The notes: generated by a model not told the origin, from the letters alone. A stretch of DNA of 64,000 nucleotides from Acetobacteraceae bacterium (GCA_027482245.1 JAIXWG010000058.1:124001-188000), one strand, 5' to 3'. Shown: positions 25,535 to 33,941, counted from the first letter of the stretch. Numbers and translations: made by a program.

Positions 25535-25572
25535 CCCTCCCCCGCACTTGCGGGGGAGGGTCGGGGTGGGGG
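25535..25572. repeat. Single copy of the 38-bp palindromic repeat
   Basis: One unit of the family found paired at 13742-13829 and 52593-52690, differing at one base in the hairpin loop (CACTTG in place of CGCTTG). It sits 8 bp after the CoA-transferase stop and 38 bp before the crotonase start, so the two genes may be separated by a transcript-level structure. Confidence 0.88.
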
Positions 25573-25610
25573 ACCCCACCCGTTCCCCACCTTAGGAAGG
25601 AACCACGTCC

Positions 25611-26417
25611 ATGGACGGAATGCTCGTGACGGGCAGCGAGAAGATGCTGGCCCGCAAGGCCGACGGCATCGGCTGGATGACCTTCAACAACCCGGAACGC
25701 CACAACGCCGTCTCCATGGAGATGTGGCAGGCGGCCGAGCGCATCCTGGCCGACTTCAAGGCGGATGATGCGGTGCGCGTCATCGTCGTGACCGGCGCGG
25801 GCGGCAAGGCCTTCGTCAGCGGCGCCGACATCTCCAAGTTCGAGAGCGAGCGCAGCGGCGAAGCCGCCGTCGCCGCCTATCAGGCGCAGACCGCCAAGGT
25901 CTATGACGCGCTGGCGGAAAGCCCGAAGCCCACCATCGCGATGATCCAGGGCCACTGCATCGGCGGCGGCACCGCGCTCGCGGTGTGCTGCGACATGCGC
26001 ATCTGCGGGGAGACGGCGAGCTTCGGCGTGCCGGCTGCCAAGCTCGGCCTCGGCTATCCGCTGGCCGGCATCCGCCGCCTGGTCGATCTCGTCGGCCCCT
26101 CCTTCGCCAAGGAGATCTTCTTCACCGCGAAGAAGTGGTCGTCGGAGGAAGCCCGCATCATGGGCCTGGTGAACCGCGTGGTGCCGAACGACAAGCTGGA
26201 GGAGTTCGTGCTGGACTACGCGAAGACCATCGCGGGCAATGCGCCGCTGACGGTCGGCAGCGTGAAGTTCATCGTGGGCGAGGCGCTGAAGGACCGCGGC
26301 GCCGCCAACGAGGCCGCCTGCGACGCCATGGTGAAGGCCTGCTTCGCGAGCGAGGACTACAATGAGGGCCGCAAGGCCTTCCTCGAGAAGCGCCCCCCCC
26401 AGTTCAAGGGCCGCTGA
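25611..26417 (+). CDS. Crotonase-family protein lacking both hydratase glutamates
   Basis: Crotonase-fold acyl-CoA enzyme of 268 residues. The oxyanion-hole segments GKAFVSGADISKFES and GHCIGGGTALAVCCD are intact. In alignment by eye with rat enoyl-CoA hydratase, Glu144 (GGGCEL) is replaced by Ala (GGGTAL) and Glu164 (FGQPEI) by Ala (FGVPAA), so ordinary enoyl-CoA hydration is unlikely. Other crotonase chemistries such as hydrolysis, decarboxylation, isomerisation or C-C cleavage are possible. The upstream CoA-transferase gene suggests they work in sequence on one organic acid. An AGGAAGG ribosome site precedes the ATG. Confidence 0.88.
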   Translation: MDGMLVTGSEKMLARKADGIGWMTFNNPERHNAVSMEMWQAAERILADFKADDAVRVIVVTGAGGKAFVSGADISKFESERSGEAAVAAYQAQTAKVYDALAESPKPTIAMIQGHCIGGGTALAVCCDMRICGETASFGVPAAKLGLGYPLAGIRRLVDLVGPSFAKEIFFTAKKWSSEEARIMGLVNRVVPNDKLEEFVLDYAKTIAGNAPLTVGSVKFIVGEALKDRGAANEAACDAMVKACFASEDYNEGRKAFLEKRPPQFKGR

Positions 26418-26424
26418 TCCCGGT

Positions 26425-26475
26425 CCAGGGTCCGGCTGGACCCTGGCGGGGGTTGCAGGGGGCAGCGCCCCCTGC
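26425..26475. repeat. Two-hairpin intergenic repeat module
   Basis: Two perfect 9-bp hairpins: CCAGGGTCC/GGACCCTGG (26425-26433/26438-26446, loop GGCT) and GCAGGGGGC/GCCCCCTGC (26455-26463/26467-26475, loop AGC). Spacing and the second hairpin match the module at 3508-3560. It begins 7 bp after the crotonase stop and could also end its transcript. Confidence 0.85.
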
Positions 26476-26551
26476 GGGTCGTCCGGTTTGCAGCGACGGG
26501 TAGGGCGCGGTAAAACCCCCGCCTCCCGCCCGTCCTCCGGAAGCCGAAGCA

Positions 26552-28231
26552 ATGCCCGCCTGGCAGTACGTCTACGTGATGAAAGACCTCACCAAGTCCT
26601 ATCCGGGCGGGCGAGAGGTCTTCAAGGGTATCACCCTCTCCTTCCTCCCCGACGTGAAGATCGGCGTGCTCGGCCCGAACGGCGCCGGCAAGTCCACGCT
26701 GATGCGCATCATGGCCGGCCAGGACAAGGAATATGGCGGAGAGGCCTGGGCGGCAGAGGGCGCGCGCGTCGGCTACCTGTCCCAGGAACCGCAGCTCGAC
26801 CCGACCAAGACGGTCGGCGAGAACGTGATGGAGGCCTTCGCGGAGCTGTCCGGGCAGCTGCGCCGCTTCAACGAGATCTCCGAGAAGTTCGCCGAGCCGA
26901 TGGAGGAGGAGGAGATGAACGCCCTCCTCGCCGAACAGGCGGAGCTGCAGGAGAAGATCGAGGCCGCGGAGGGCTGGGAGCTCGACCGGCGGATCGAGAT
27001 CGCGCTCGACGCGCTGCGCTGCCCGCCCTTCGACAGCCCCGTCGGCCACCTGTCCGGCGGCGAGAAGCGGCGTGTGGCGCTCTGCAAGCTGCTGCTGGAA
27101 AAGCCCGACCTGCTGCTGCTGGACGAGCCGACGAACCACCTGGACGCGGAATCCGTTTCCTGGCTGGAACAGACGCTGAAGGACTACAAGGGCGCCGTGC
27201 TGATCGTGACGCACGACCGCTACTTCCTCGACAACGTCACCAACTGGATCCTGGAAGTCGATCGCGGCCGGGGCTTCCCCTACCAGGGCAACTACTCCGC
27301 CTATCTCGACCAGAAGCGCAAGCGCCTGCAGCAGGAGGAGCGGGAGGAGAGCGCCCGCCAGCGCCAGCTCGCCAAGGAACAGGAATGGATGGGCCGCAGC
27401 CCCGCGGCGCGCCAGGCCAAGTCCAAGGCCCGCATCGCGGCCTATGAGGAGATGCTCGCCAAGCAGAACGAGCGTGCGGGCGGCGAGGCCGAGATCGTCA
27501 TCCCCCCCGCGCCTCGGCTGGGCAACACGGTCATCGTGGCCGACCAGCTGCGCAAGGGCTATGGCAACCGCCTGCTGATCGACAACCTCAACTTCAAGCT
27601 GCCGCCCGGTGGCATCGTCGGCATCATCGGCCCGAACGGCGCCGGCAAGTCCACGCTGTTCAAGATGATCACGGGCATAGAGACGCCGGATGGCGGCAGC
27701 CTGGTGGTCGGCGATACCGTGAAGCTTGGCTATGTGGACCAGTCCCGCGACAGCCTGGCGGACGACAAGACCGTCTGGCAGGAGATCTCGGACGGCATGG
27801 ACCAGATCACCATCGGCAAGCGGACCATCCCGTCCCGCGCGTATGTCGCCGCCTTCAACTTCAAGGGGGCCGACCAGCAGAAGCGGGTGGGAGTCCTTTC
27901 CGGCGGCGAGCGGAATCGCGTGCATCTGGCAAAAATGCTGAAGCGGGAACACAACGTCCTGCTGCTGGACGAGCCGACCAACGACCTCGACATCGACACG
28001 CTGCGCGCGCTGGAAGATGCGCTGGAGGAATTCGCGGGCTGCGCCGTGGTGATCAGCCACGACCGCTGGTTCCTCGACCGCCTGGCGACGCACATCCTGG
28101 CCTTCGAGGGCGACAGCCACGTCGAGTGGTTCGAGGGTAACTTCGAGGCCTACGAAGCGGACAAGCGACGTCGACTCGGTGCCGCGGCCGACCAGCCGCA
28201 CCGCATCAAGTACCGGCCGCTGGTCCGGTAG
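26552..28231 (+). CDS. ettA: Energy-dependent translational throttle protein EttA (ABC-F)
   Basis: Ribosome-associated ABC-F ATPase of 559 residues that gates the first elongation cycle according to ATP level. Two ABC domains are seen. The first has Walker A GPNGAGKST at 41-49, signature LSGGE and LLLDEPTNHLD; the second has Walker A near 360-368, LSGGERNRVHLAKM and LLLDEPTNDLD. The linker with the family's EWMGRSPAARQAKSKAR element and the arm insertion (EEEEMNALLAEQAELQEKIEAAEGWELDRRIE) identify EttA rather than Uup or YheS. No membrane segments, as expected. It follows a hairpin repeat and has its own leader of about 75 bp. Confidence 0.95.
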   Translation: MPAWQYVYVMKDLTKSYPGGREVFKGITLSFLPDVKIGVLGPNGAGKSTLMRIMAGQDKEYGGEAWAAEGARVGYLSQEPQLDPTKTVGENVMEAFAELSGQLRRFNEISEKFAEPMEEEEMNALLAEQAELQEKIEAAEGWELDRRIEIALDALRCPPFDSPVGHLSGGEKRRVALCKLLLEKPDLLLLDEPTNHLDAESVSWLEQTLKDYKGAVLIVTHDRYFLDNVTNWILEVDRGRGFPYQGNYSAYLDQKRKRLQQEEREESARQRQLAKEQEWMGRSPAARQAKSKARIAAYEEMLAKQNERAGGEAEIVIPPAPRLGNTVIVADQLRKGYGNRLLIDNLNFKLPPGGIVGIIGPNGAGKSTLFKMITGIETPDGGSLVVGDTVKLGYVDQSRDSLADDKTVWQEISDGMDQITIGKRTIPSRAYVAAFNFKGADQQKRVGVLSGGERNRVHLAKMLKREHNVLLLDEPTNDLDIDTLRALEDALEEFAGCAVVISHDRWFLDRLATHILAFEGDSHVEWFEGNFEAYEADKRRRLGAAADQPHRIKYRPLVR

Positions 28232-28235
28232 ATCC

Positions 28236-28763
28236 TTGGTCATTCCGCGTCTGGCGGAAGGCAACGGCATCACGACGGAGCGGCTCTCGCTCCGGCCCGT
28301 GGCGCCGGAAAACCTGCCGGACCTGATCCGCCTGAAGGCGGATGAGGCCGCCTTCGGCCTCATGCTCCATGGCACCCGCACGCCCGAGCGCGCGCGGGAG
28401 GAGCTTGAGGACGACATGGAGTTCTGGCTGGTCCGGGGCTACGGCACCTGGGCCGTCTTCGAACGCGGCACGGGCGAGTTCCTCGGCATCACCGGGCTGA
28501 TGGAACGCCCGGACGGCCGCGGGGTCGCGGTGCGCTTTGCGCTGTGGCCGTCCTGCCGGGGCAAGGGCTATGCGCGGGAAGCCGCGCGGGCTGCGCTGGC
28601 CTTCGGCTTCCGGCGCGGCCTGGCGCGCATCGTCGCCGTGGCCTGGGAAGGCAACCACGCCAGCCGCGCGGTGCTGACCGACCTCGGCATGGCGGAATGC
28701 GACCGCTTCCACTACCGGGGGCGGGAGATGCTGGTCTTCGAGGCGCTGGCCCCGGCGGGGTGA
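28236..28763 (+). CDS. GNAT-family N-acetyltransferase
   Basis: RimJ/RimL-type acetyltransferase of about 175 residues: ITTERLSLRPVAPENLPDLIRLKADEAAFGLM opens the domain, SCRGKGYAREAARAALAFGF is the acetyl-CoA loop and NHASRAVLTDLGM follows. The start is uncertain. No ATG lies between the ettA stop and the conserved region, and TTG at 4 bp after that stop fits best; an ATG further upstream would lie inside ettA. Target unknown. It converges on mlaC. Confidence 0.85.
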   Translation: MVIPRLAEGNGITTERLSLRPVAPENLPDLIRLKADEAAFGLMLHGTRTPERAREELEDDMEFWLVRGYGTWAVFERGTGEFLGITGLMERPDGRGVAVRFALWPSCRGKGYAREAARAALAFGFRRGLARIVAVAWEGNHASRAVLTDLGMAECDRFHYRGREMLVFEALAPAG

Positions 28764-28793
28764 GGGAAAGGGCGCGGCGACGCGCCCCGCTCC

Positions 28794-29438
28794 TCAGCCC
28801 CCTTCGCGGGCGGCCAGCTGCTGGATCTGCTGGCGCATCGCCGTCAGCAGGGCGCCGACATTGCCGCCGTTGCGGCTGATGACGCTGCTGTATTCGCTGC
28901 GGGTGGTCAGGCGCAGGCTGGTGCCTTCCGCGATCACGTCCACGACGCGCGGCGCGCCGCCCACTTCCGCCACGCGCCAGTCGAGCCCGAAGGCCGCGCT
29001 GCCGGGGCGCTCCACCACGGTGTTGACCAGCACGTCCTCCTCCGTCCGCGCCTGGCTGCGGCCCAAGGAGAAGCGCACGCCCTGGTATTCGCCGAAGCGG
29101 GCGGAGAGGTTGCGGATCAGGATCTCCTCGAACAGCCGCAGGTATTCGGCCTGCTGCTCGGCGGAGGCGCTGCGCCAGAAGCGGCCCAGGATGAAGCGGC
29201 CGACGCCCTCCACATCCACGGCGCGCCGCAGCACTGCTGCCACCCGTTCCCGGCGCTGCGCCACCGGGGACCCGGCGGCGTTGATGGCCGCGACCAGTTC
29301 CTCGCCGGTCTGCTGGATGAAGCTGGTGGCGCGGGCGGGGTCCACCTGCTGCGCGCGTGCGGGCATCGCCATGACGGCAAGGCCGGCGGCGGCGATCAGC
29401 AGGCTGCGGCGGTCAAGAGAATGCATCATCCGGTCCAT
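28794..29438 (-). CDS. mlaC: MlaC/Ttg2D-family periplasmic phospholipid-binding protein
   Basis: Periplasmic lipid carrier of 214 residues with a cleavable signal (RRSLLIAAAGLAVMAMPARAQ). The fold pattern is that of MlaC/HpnM: helical first half with ILGRFWRSASAEQQAEYLRLFEEILIRNLSARFGEY, then strands including VDWRV-like LDWRVAEVGGAPRVVDVIAEGTSLRLTTRSEYSSVI. It shuttles glycerophospholipids (or hopanoid-type lipids for HpnM) between membranes. It follows mlaA by 23 bp. The inner-membrane MlaFEDB complex is not encoded nearby. Confidence 0.88.
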   Translation of the reverse strand: MDRMMHSLDRRSLLIAAAGLAVMAMPARAQQVDPARATSFIQQTGEELVAAINAAGSPVAQRRERVAAVLRRAVDVEGVGRFILGRFWRSASAEQQAEYLRLFEEILIRNLSARFGEYQGVRFSLGRSQARTEEDVLVNTVVERPGSAAFGLDWRVAEVGGAPRVVDVIAEGTSLRLTTRSEYSSVISRNGGNVGALLTAMRQQIQQLAAREGG

Positions 29439-29461
29439 CTGTTCGGGCGTGCAGGGGATGC

Positions 29462-30286
29462 TCAGCGCTGCTGCTGCTGGGGCACGCCGGTGCCGACTCC
29501 GAAGCCGGTTCCGCGCGCCGCGGCAGGGGCACCACCCTGGTTGCGGATCTCGACAACGCGGCGCTGGCGATAAGCGCTGCGGATCGTCGCGTAAGGATCG
29601 AGTGAACTCGCCTTCACCTGGTCCACCGTCTCGATCAGGCTTTCGCGGGTGTCGAGGGCCGTCAGCGCCGTACGGGTGATGGTGATGGCTTCCAGCGTTT
29701 CCCCGCTGCCGCCGGTCCAGGTCAGGGGGTGGATGGCGGTATCGACGCCGGTGCCGACCAGGTCGCGCGGGTTGGACGGGCCGAGCACGGGGATGAAGAG
29801 GTAGGGCCCTTCCGGCGCGCCCCAGACGGCCAGCGTCTGGCCGAAATCCTCGGTATGGCCGAGCAGCCCGAAATCGGTCGCGCGGTCCAGGATGCCGCCG
29901 AGGCCGACCGTGGTGTTGACCAGGAAGCGCCCCATGGTGGTGGCGGCGCGCTGCGTGTCGCCCTGCAGCAGGTCGTTCACCAGGATGACGGGGGTGCGGA
30001 GGTTCGCCAGCACGTTGCGGATGGCGGTGCGCAGTTCCGGCGGCAGGAAGATGCGGTAGGCTTCCGCGGCCGGGCGCAGGACCAGCGTGTCCAGCCCGTC
30101 ATGCACGAAATAGGCGCCGCGGTTCAGCGGCTCCAGCGGGTCGTTGTTCGCGTTGTACTCAGCGACGGCTTCCGCATCCCTGGGGTCCGGGCGGGTGGCG
30201 CAGGCGGACAGGCCGAGGGCCAGTCCGAGCGCCAGGACGGGCACGGCAAGGCGCTTCGCCAGGGCGATGTGGCGGGGGGGCGTCAT
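29462..30286 (-). CDS. mlaA: MlaA/VacJ-family outer-membrane lipoprotein
   Basis: Outer-membrane lipoprotein of 274 residues that removes phospholipid from the outer leaflet and passes it to MlaC. A lipoprotein signal ends in L-S-A-C with lipidated C29. Family features follow: NDPLEPLNRGAYFVHDGLD, the amphipathic ring helices, FLVNTTVGLGGILDRATDFGL and the FGQTLAVWG block. The C-terminal tail is Gly/Gln-rich. The start is chosen 13 codons into the open frame so that the signal has a normal positively charged end. It heads a two-gene unit with mlaC, divergent from metF over 208 bp. Confidence 0.92.
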   Translation of the reverse strand: MTPPRHIALAKRLAVPVLALGLALGLSACATRPDPRDAEAVAEYNANNDPLEPLNRGAYFVHDGLDTLVLRPAAEAYRIFLPPELRTAIRNVLANLRTPVILVNDLLQGDTQRAATTMGRFLVNTTVGLGGILDRATDFGLLGHTEDFGQTLAVWGAPEGPYLFIPVLGPSNPRDLVGTGVDTAIHPLTWTGGSGETLEAITITRTALTALDTRESLIETVDQVKASSLDPYATIRSAYRQRRVVEIRNQGGAPAAARGTGFGVGTGVPQQQQR

Positions 30287-30494
30287 GCGGCTCAAAATGG
30301 ACCTCCGAAGGGCGGAAGGGGGCACAACCTCTCCGTGCGGGCCAACCCTTCCCGGCTCGCAGGGACTTCCTTATATGCGGCGCGGGCGGCCAACGGAACA
30401 ACGGTGCCGCCGAAGTTACGAACAGTCATATCAACCTCGGGTTCCCCGGCGCTGTGGCGGGGGGCCTCGGACAGCCAGGCGAGAGAACGGACCG

Positions 30495-31427
30495 ATGGAC
30501 CAGGCCTATCCCGGCACGCTGCAGCGCTGGCTGACCGGCCCCCGTGTCGCCGGCCTCCCGGTGCCGAGCGAGATGCCGGCACCGAAGCTGTCCTTCGAGT
30601 TCTTCCCACCCAAGAACGAGACCCTCGAGCAGTCCCTCTGGGCCGCGATCCGGCGGCTGGAGCCGCTGGGCCCGCGCTTCGTCTCCGTCACCTATGGCGC
30701 CGGCGGCACCACCCGGACCCGGACGCATGAGACGGTGGCCCGCCTGGCCCGCGAAACCAGCCTGACCCCCGCCGCCCACCTGACCTGCGTCGGCGCGACG
30801 ACGGATGAGGTGGATGAGGTGGCGCGCGGCTACCTGGAGGCCGGCGTCCGCCACATCGTGGCGCTGCGCGGCGACCCGCCCGCCGGCGCCAGCCAGTACA
30901 CGCCGCACCCCGGCGGCTATGCGCAGGCGGAGGATTTGGTGCGGGGCCTTCGCCGCATCGGCGATTTCGACATCAGCGTCGGCGCCTATCCCGAGACTCA
31001 TCCGGCCGCGGCCTCGGCCAATGCGGACCTGGACTTCCTGAAGCGGAAGATCGATGCGGGCGCGACCCGCGCGATCACCCAGTACTTCTTCGACACGGAC
31101 ATCTACCTCCGCTTCATCGATCGCTGCGCGGCGGCGGGCATCACCGTGCCCATCGTCCCGGGCATCCTGCCCGTGTCGAATTTCTCCCAGGTGAAGAAGT
31201 TCAGCGCGATGTGCGGCGCCTCCGTCCCCGACTGGATGGGCAAGCTGTTCGAGGGGCTGGACGAGGATGCGGAGACGCGGCGGATGGTCTCCGCCGCCAT
31301 CGCCGCCGAACAGGTGCGGCTGCTGCAGGCCAACGGGGTGGACGAGTTCCACTTCTACACGCTGAACCGCGCCGACCTGACCTACGCCATCGCGCATCTG
31401 CTGGGGGCGCGGCCGAAGGTGGCCTGA
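30495..31427 (+). CDS. metF: Methylenetetrahydrofolate reductase MetF
   Basis: Flavoenzyme that reduces 5,10-methylene-THF to 5-methyl-THF for methionine synthesis. The 310 residues form the TIM barrel: LSFEFFPPKNE at the N-terminus with the catalytic Glu, FVSVTYGAGGTTRTRTHE, HLTCVGAT, IVALRGDPP and GAYPETHP, then ITQYFFDTDIYLRF and PGILPVSNF. The start ATG follows GAGAGAACGG; the frame is open further upstream but that part is the divergent promoter region. I looked for a SAM or SAH riboswitch in the leader and did not find a recognisable one. Confidence 0.95.
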   Translation: MDQAYPGTLQRWLTGPRVAGLPVPSEMPAPKLSFEFFPPKNETLEQSLWAAIRRLEPLGPRFVSVTYGAGGTTRTRTHETVARLARETSLTPAAHLTCVGATTDEVDEVARGYLEAGVRHIVALRGDPPAGASQYTPHPGGYAQAEDLVRGLRRIGDFDISVGAYPETHPAAASANADLDFLKRKIDAGATRAITQYFFDTDIYLRFIDRCAAAGITVPIVPGILPVSNFSQVKKFSAMCGASVPDWMGKLFEGLDEDAETRRMVSAAIAAEQVRLLQANGVDEFHFYTLNRADLTYAIAHLLGARPKVA

Positions 31428-31515
31428 AGCCCGCCGGGGCCGAACGACCTTCCCCTCCCGCCACGCCCGGTCCAGCATCGCGGGACCGGCGTGAGACCGG
31501 AGGAGGAAGCGCCCG

Positions 31516-32487
31516 ATGACCATCACCCGCCGCGCGGCCCTGCTGGCCGCGCCCGCCCTGGCCCTTGGTGGGCGCCTGGCCCAGGCCCAGGCCTTCCCTT
31601 CCCGCCCGGTCCGCATCGTCGTGCCGTATACGCCGGGCGGCGTCTCCGACATCACCGCGCGGCTGATCGCCGACCCGATGTCCACGGCCATGGGCGTGCC
31701 CGTGCCGGTGGAGAACCGCGCCGGCGCCGATGGCGTGATCGGGACGGAGGCGGTGGCCCGATCCCCCGCCGATGGGCATACCCTGGCGCTGGTCTCCGTC
31801 GGCCATCCCGTGAACGCGGCCTTCTACCGGCTGCCCTACGACACGATGCGGGACTTCACCTTCATCACGCTGACGACGAAGACGCCGCTGGTGCTCTGCG
31901 CCGCGCGGAACTTCGCGGCCTCCACCCCCGCGGAGCTGGTGGCGCATGCCAAGGCCAACCCGGCCGGCCATGTGACCTTCGCCGGCACCGGCGGCGTGGT
32001 GCGGCTGGCCCCCGTGCTGTTCGGCCAGCGGACGGGGATCGAGATGACCTACGTCCCCTATCGCGGATCGACCCAGGCGCATCCCGACCTGATCGCGGGG
32101 CGCGTGGACATCATGTTCGACACCGTCCCGGCCGCCCTGCCGCACATCCAGGCCGGCACCTTGAAGGCGCTCGCCACCACCGGCGCCACCCGCGCCCCCC
32201 AGCTGCCAGACGTGCCGACGATCGGGGAGACGGTGGCGGGGTTCGAGGCCTCCACCTGGGGCATGGTGATGGGCCCGGCCAACCTGCCGGCCGCCGTGCT
32301 GGACCGCCTGCACCGGGAGATCACGACGGCCGTCCAGCGCCCCGATGTCGTGGCGCGGCACCGCGCGCTGGGGGCGGAGGTCGTCGTCTCCAACCCCGAC
32401 GACACGCGCAGCTTCGTGCAGGCGGAGCTGGAGAAATGGGGCAGCGCGGCGCGGGCGGCCGGCGTCCAGCCGCAGAATGCGGGGTAG
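31516..32487 (+). CDS. Bug/TctC-family tripartite tricarboxylate transporter binding protein (orphan)
   Basis: Periplasmic receptor of 323 residues. The signal MTITRRAALLAAPALALGGRLAQAQA carries twin arginines. IRIVVPYTPGGVSDITARL (with V in place of the first residue), VENRAGADGVIGTEAVARSPADGHTL, YVPYRGSTQAHPDLIAGRVDIMFDT and LPDVPTIGETVAGFEAS are classical Bug motifs. AGGAGGAAG lies 6 nt before the ATG. No permease gene is adjacent; it lies 88 bp after metF. Together with the tctC in the complete operon and the gene at 15456, three such receptors occur in this window. Confidence 0.92.
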   Translation: MTITRRAALLAAPALALGGRLAQAQAFPSRPVRIVVPYTPGGVSDITARLIADPMSTAMGVPVPVENRAGADGVIGTEAVARSPADGHTLALVSVGHPVNAAFYRLPYDTMRDFTFITLTTKTPLVLCAARNFAASTPAELVAHAKANPAGHVTFAGTGGVVRLAPVLFGQRTGIEMTYVPYRGSTQAHPDLIAGRVDIMFDTVPAALPHIQAGTLKALATTGATRAPQLPDVPTIGETVAGFEASTWGMVMGPANLPAAVLDRLHREITTAVQRPDVVARHRALGAEVVVSNPDDTRSFVQAELEKWGSAARAAGVQPQNAG

Positions 32488-32520
32488 GGGGCGCTACCAG
32501 CGCACCACCCCGGTAGTTCG

Positions 32521-32928
32521 CTACCAGCGAACCACCTTCTCGGCGAGGAAGAGCGTCGCGATCAGCGTGCCCGCGAAGATCAGCAGGTGCATGCGCACCG
32601 CGTCCTTCCGGTAGATCATCGCGGGCGGCGGCGGCGGCTCGGCGGAAGCCGCCAGCGCCGCCAGGCCACGCGGCTCCGACGCCGTCGCCTGCGCGGCCAT
32701 GGCGGCCCGCGTCTCCTCCGGCGTCAGGCAGGGGCCGAGATAGGTGAAGCGCTGCGCGGCCTCCCCGGCCGAGAGGTGGCTGCCATCCCACACCATCCAT
32801 TGGCGCAGCGCGCCGTTCCAGCCGATCGGCAGCGGCGCGGCGCCGGCATCATCCGCGCGGGCGACCCAGTGCCAGGGGCGGTTGGCGTCGGCGGGCTCGC
32901 CGGGGCGGGCGGGGTTGGGCCAGGTCAT
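32521..32928 (-). CDS. Hypothetical protein with C-terminal membrane anchor
   Basis: 135-residue protein I do not recognise. The first two-thirds are soluble and Trp-rich (WHWVARADD, IGWNGALRQWMVWDGSHLS), followed by a Pro/Ala linker and one C-terminal hydrophobic helix, MHLLIFAGTLIATLFLAEKVV, ending in RW. This suggests a tail-anchored inner-membrane protein. Just past the stop the ending is copied: GTGGTTCGCTGGTAG (Val-Val-Arg-Trp-stop) recurs 27 bp further as GTGGTGCGCTGGTAG in the same frame. It converges on the Bug gene. Confidence 0.7.
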   Translation of the reverse strand: MTWPNPARPGEPADANRPWHWVARADDAGAAPLPIGWNGALRQWMVWDGSHLSAGEAAQRFTYLGPCLTPEETRAAMAAQATASEPRGLAALAASAEPPPPPAMIYRKDAVRMHLLIFAGTLIATLFLAEKVVRW

Positions 32929-32993
32929 GGGCGCTGTGCTTCCTCAGGATTGGGGGAAGCCTAGACCCGCCCCGCGCCGCCTGTGAACGCCCC

Positions 32994-33941
32994 TCAGCGA
33001 ACGCCCCGGGCGCGCAACGCCTCATAGACCGGGCGCAGCAGGAAGGGGCTGAGGAAGAGCGGGAACTGGCAGAGCGCGAAGAACAGCAGGATGCGCGGGT
33101 CCGTCGCCGCCGGCAGCACCGCGATGTAGAGCGCCATGTTGCGGTTGCCCGACAGCAACCCGGCGGAGAGCGCGACGCGCGTGCCCGCCACCGGCCGCAT
33201 GGCCAGCGCCGTCAGCAGGTTCAGCCCGAAATTGCCCGCGAAGGCCAGCGCCAGCCCGCCCGCGACCCAGAGCGGCTCCGCCAGGATCTTCGCCTGCATC
33301 CCCTCCATCACGCCGAAGCCGTAGAGCACGACCAGCAGCACGACCGCGCCATCCACCGCGCGCCCTGTGCGCTCCAGCCGCGCCGGCCCGGCCAGCCGCC
33401 GGATCAGCAGCGACAGCACCAGCGGCAGCCCCACCACCAGCGCCAGCCTGGTCATCAGCGCCGACAGCGAGATGGCCAGGTCGATGCCCAGCAGGCCGAG
33501 CGCCAGCGGCGGCGCGATGAAGGGCACCAGCAGGGTCGACAGCACGGAGACGACCAGCGCGATCTCCCCGTCCAGCCCCACCAGCCGGGCGAAGGCCGGG
33601 GAGGAGGTGGCGGCGCAGCCCGTCGCCATGATCACGACCGCGGCACCCAGCGGCCCATCCAGCCCGAACAGGCGTGTCAGCGCGAAGACGATCAGCGGGC
33701 AGGCCAGCAGCAGCCATGCCAGCAGCCCCGCTACCATCAGCGGCCGCCGCAGATAGGCGATGACCTGGACGAAATCGACGCGCAGCAGCACCAGCGTCAT
33801 CAGGCAGAACACGCCGGGGGAGACGAGGTCCCGCGTGGCCGTCGCCAAGGGCGGGAAGATCACGCCCGCGAAGACGCCGAAGCCCAGCAGCGCGCCGCCA
33901 TGCCGGGCCGACCATTCGAAGGGGGCGAGGAGCGTGCGCAA
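32994..33941 (-). CDS. Bile acid:sodium symporter-family (SBF-like) transporter
   Basis: Integral membrane protein of 315 residues with about nine to ten hydrophobic helices. Motifs such as VVIMATGCAATSSPAFARLVGLDGEIALVVSVLSTLLVPFIAPPL recall the BASS/SBF fold, where the two crossover helices carry small and polar residues for Na+ and an organic anion; here the G-C-A-A-T-S-S-P element and the later SAGLLSGNRNMALYI are those segments. Substrate unknown. The start codon is TTG, and it faces the LexA-box promoter of the rightward unit, so this gene might share the regulatory region. Confidence 0.82.
   Translation of the reverse strand: MRTLLAPFEWSARHGGALLGFGVFAGVIFPPLATATRDLVSPGVFCLMTLVLLRVDFVQVIAYLRRPLMVAGLLAWLLLACPLIVFALTRLFGLDGPLGAAVVIMATGCAATSSPAFARLVGLDGEIALVVSVLSTLLVPFIAPPLALGLLGIDLAISLSALMTRLALVVGLPLVLSLLIRRLAGPARLERTGRAVDGAVVLLVVLYGFGVMEGMQAKILAEPLWVAGGLALAFAGNFGLNLLTALAMRPVAGTRVALSAGLLSGNRNMALYIAVLPAATDPRILLFFALCQFPLFLSPFLLRPVYEALRARGVR

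Noticed and set aside
30287-30494. SAM or SAH riboswitch in the metF leader
   Set aside because: I could not fit the conserved cores of the SAM-II, SAM/SAH or SAH classes; only a short CCCCG/CGGGG hairpin is present.
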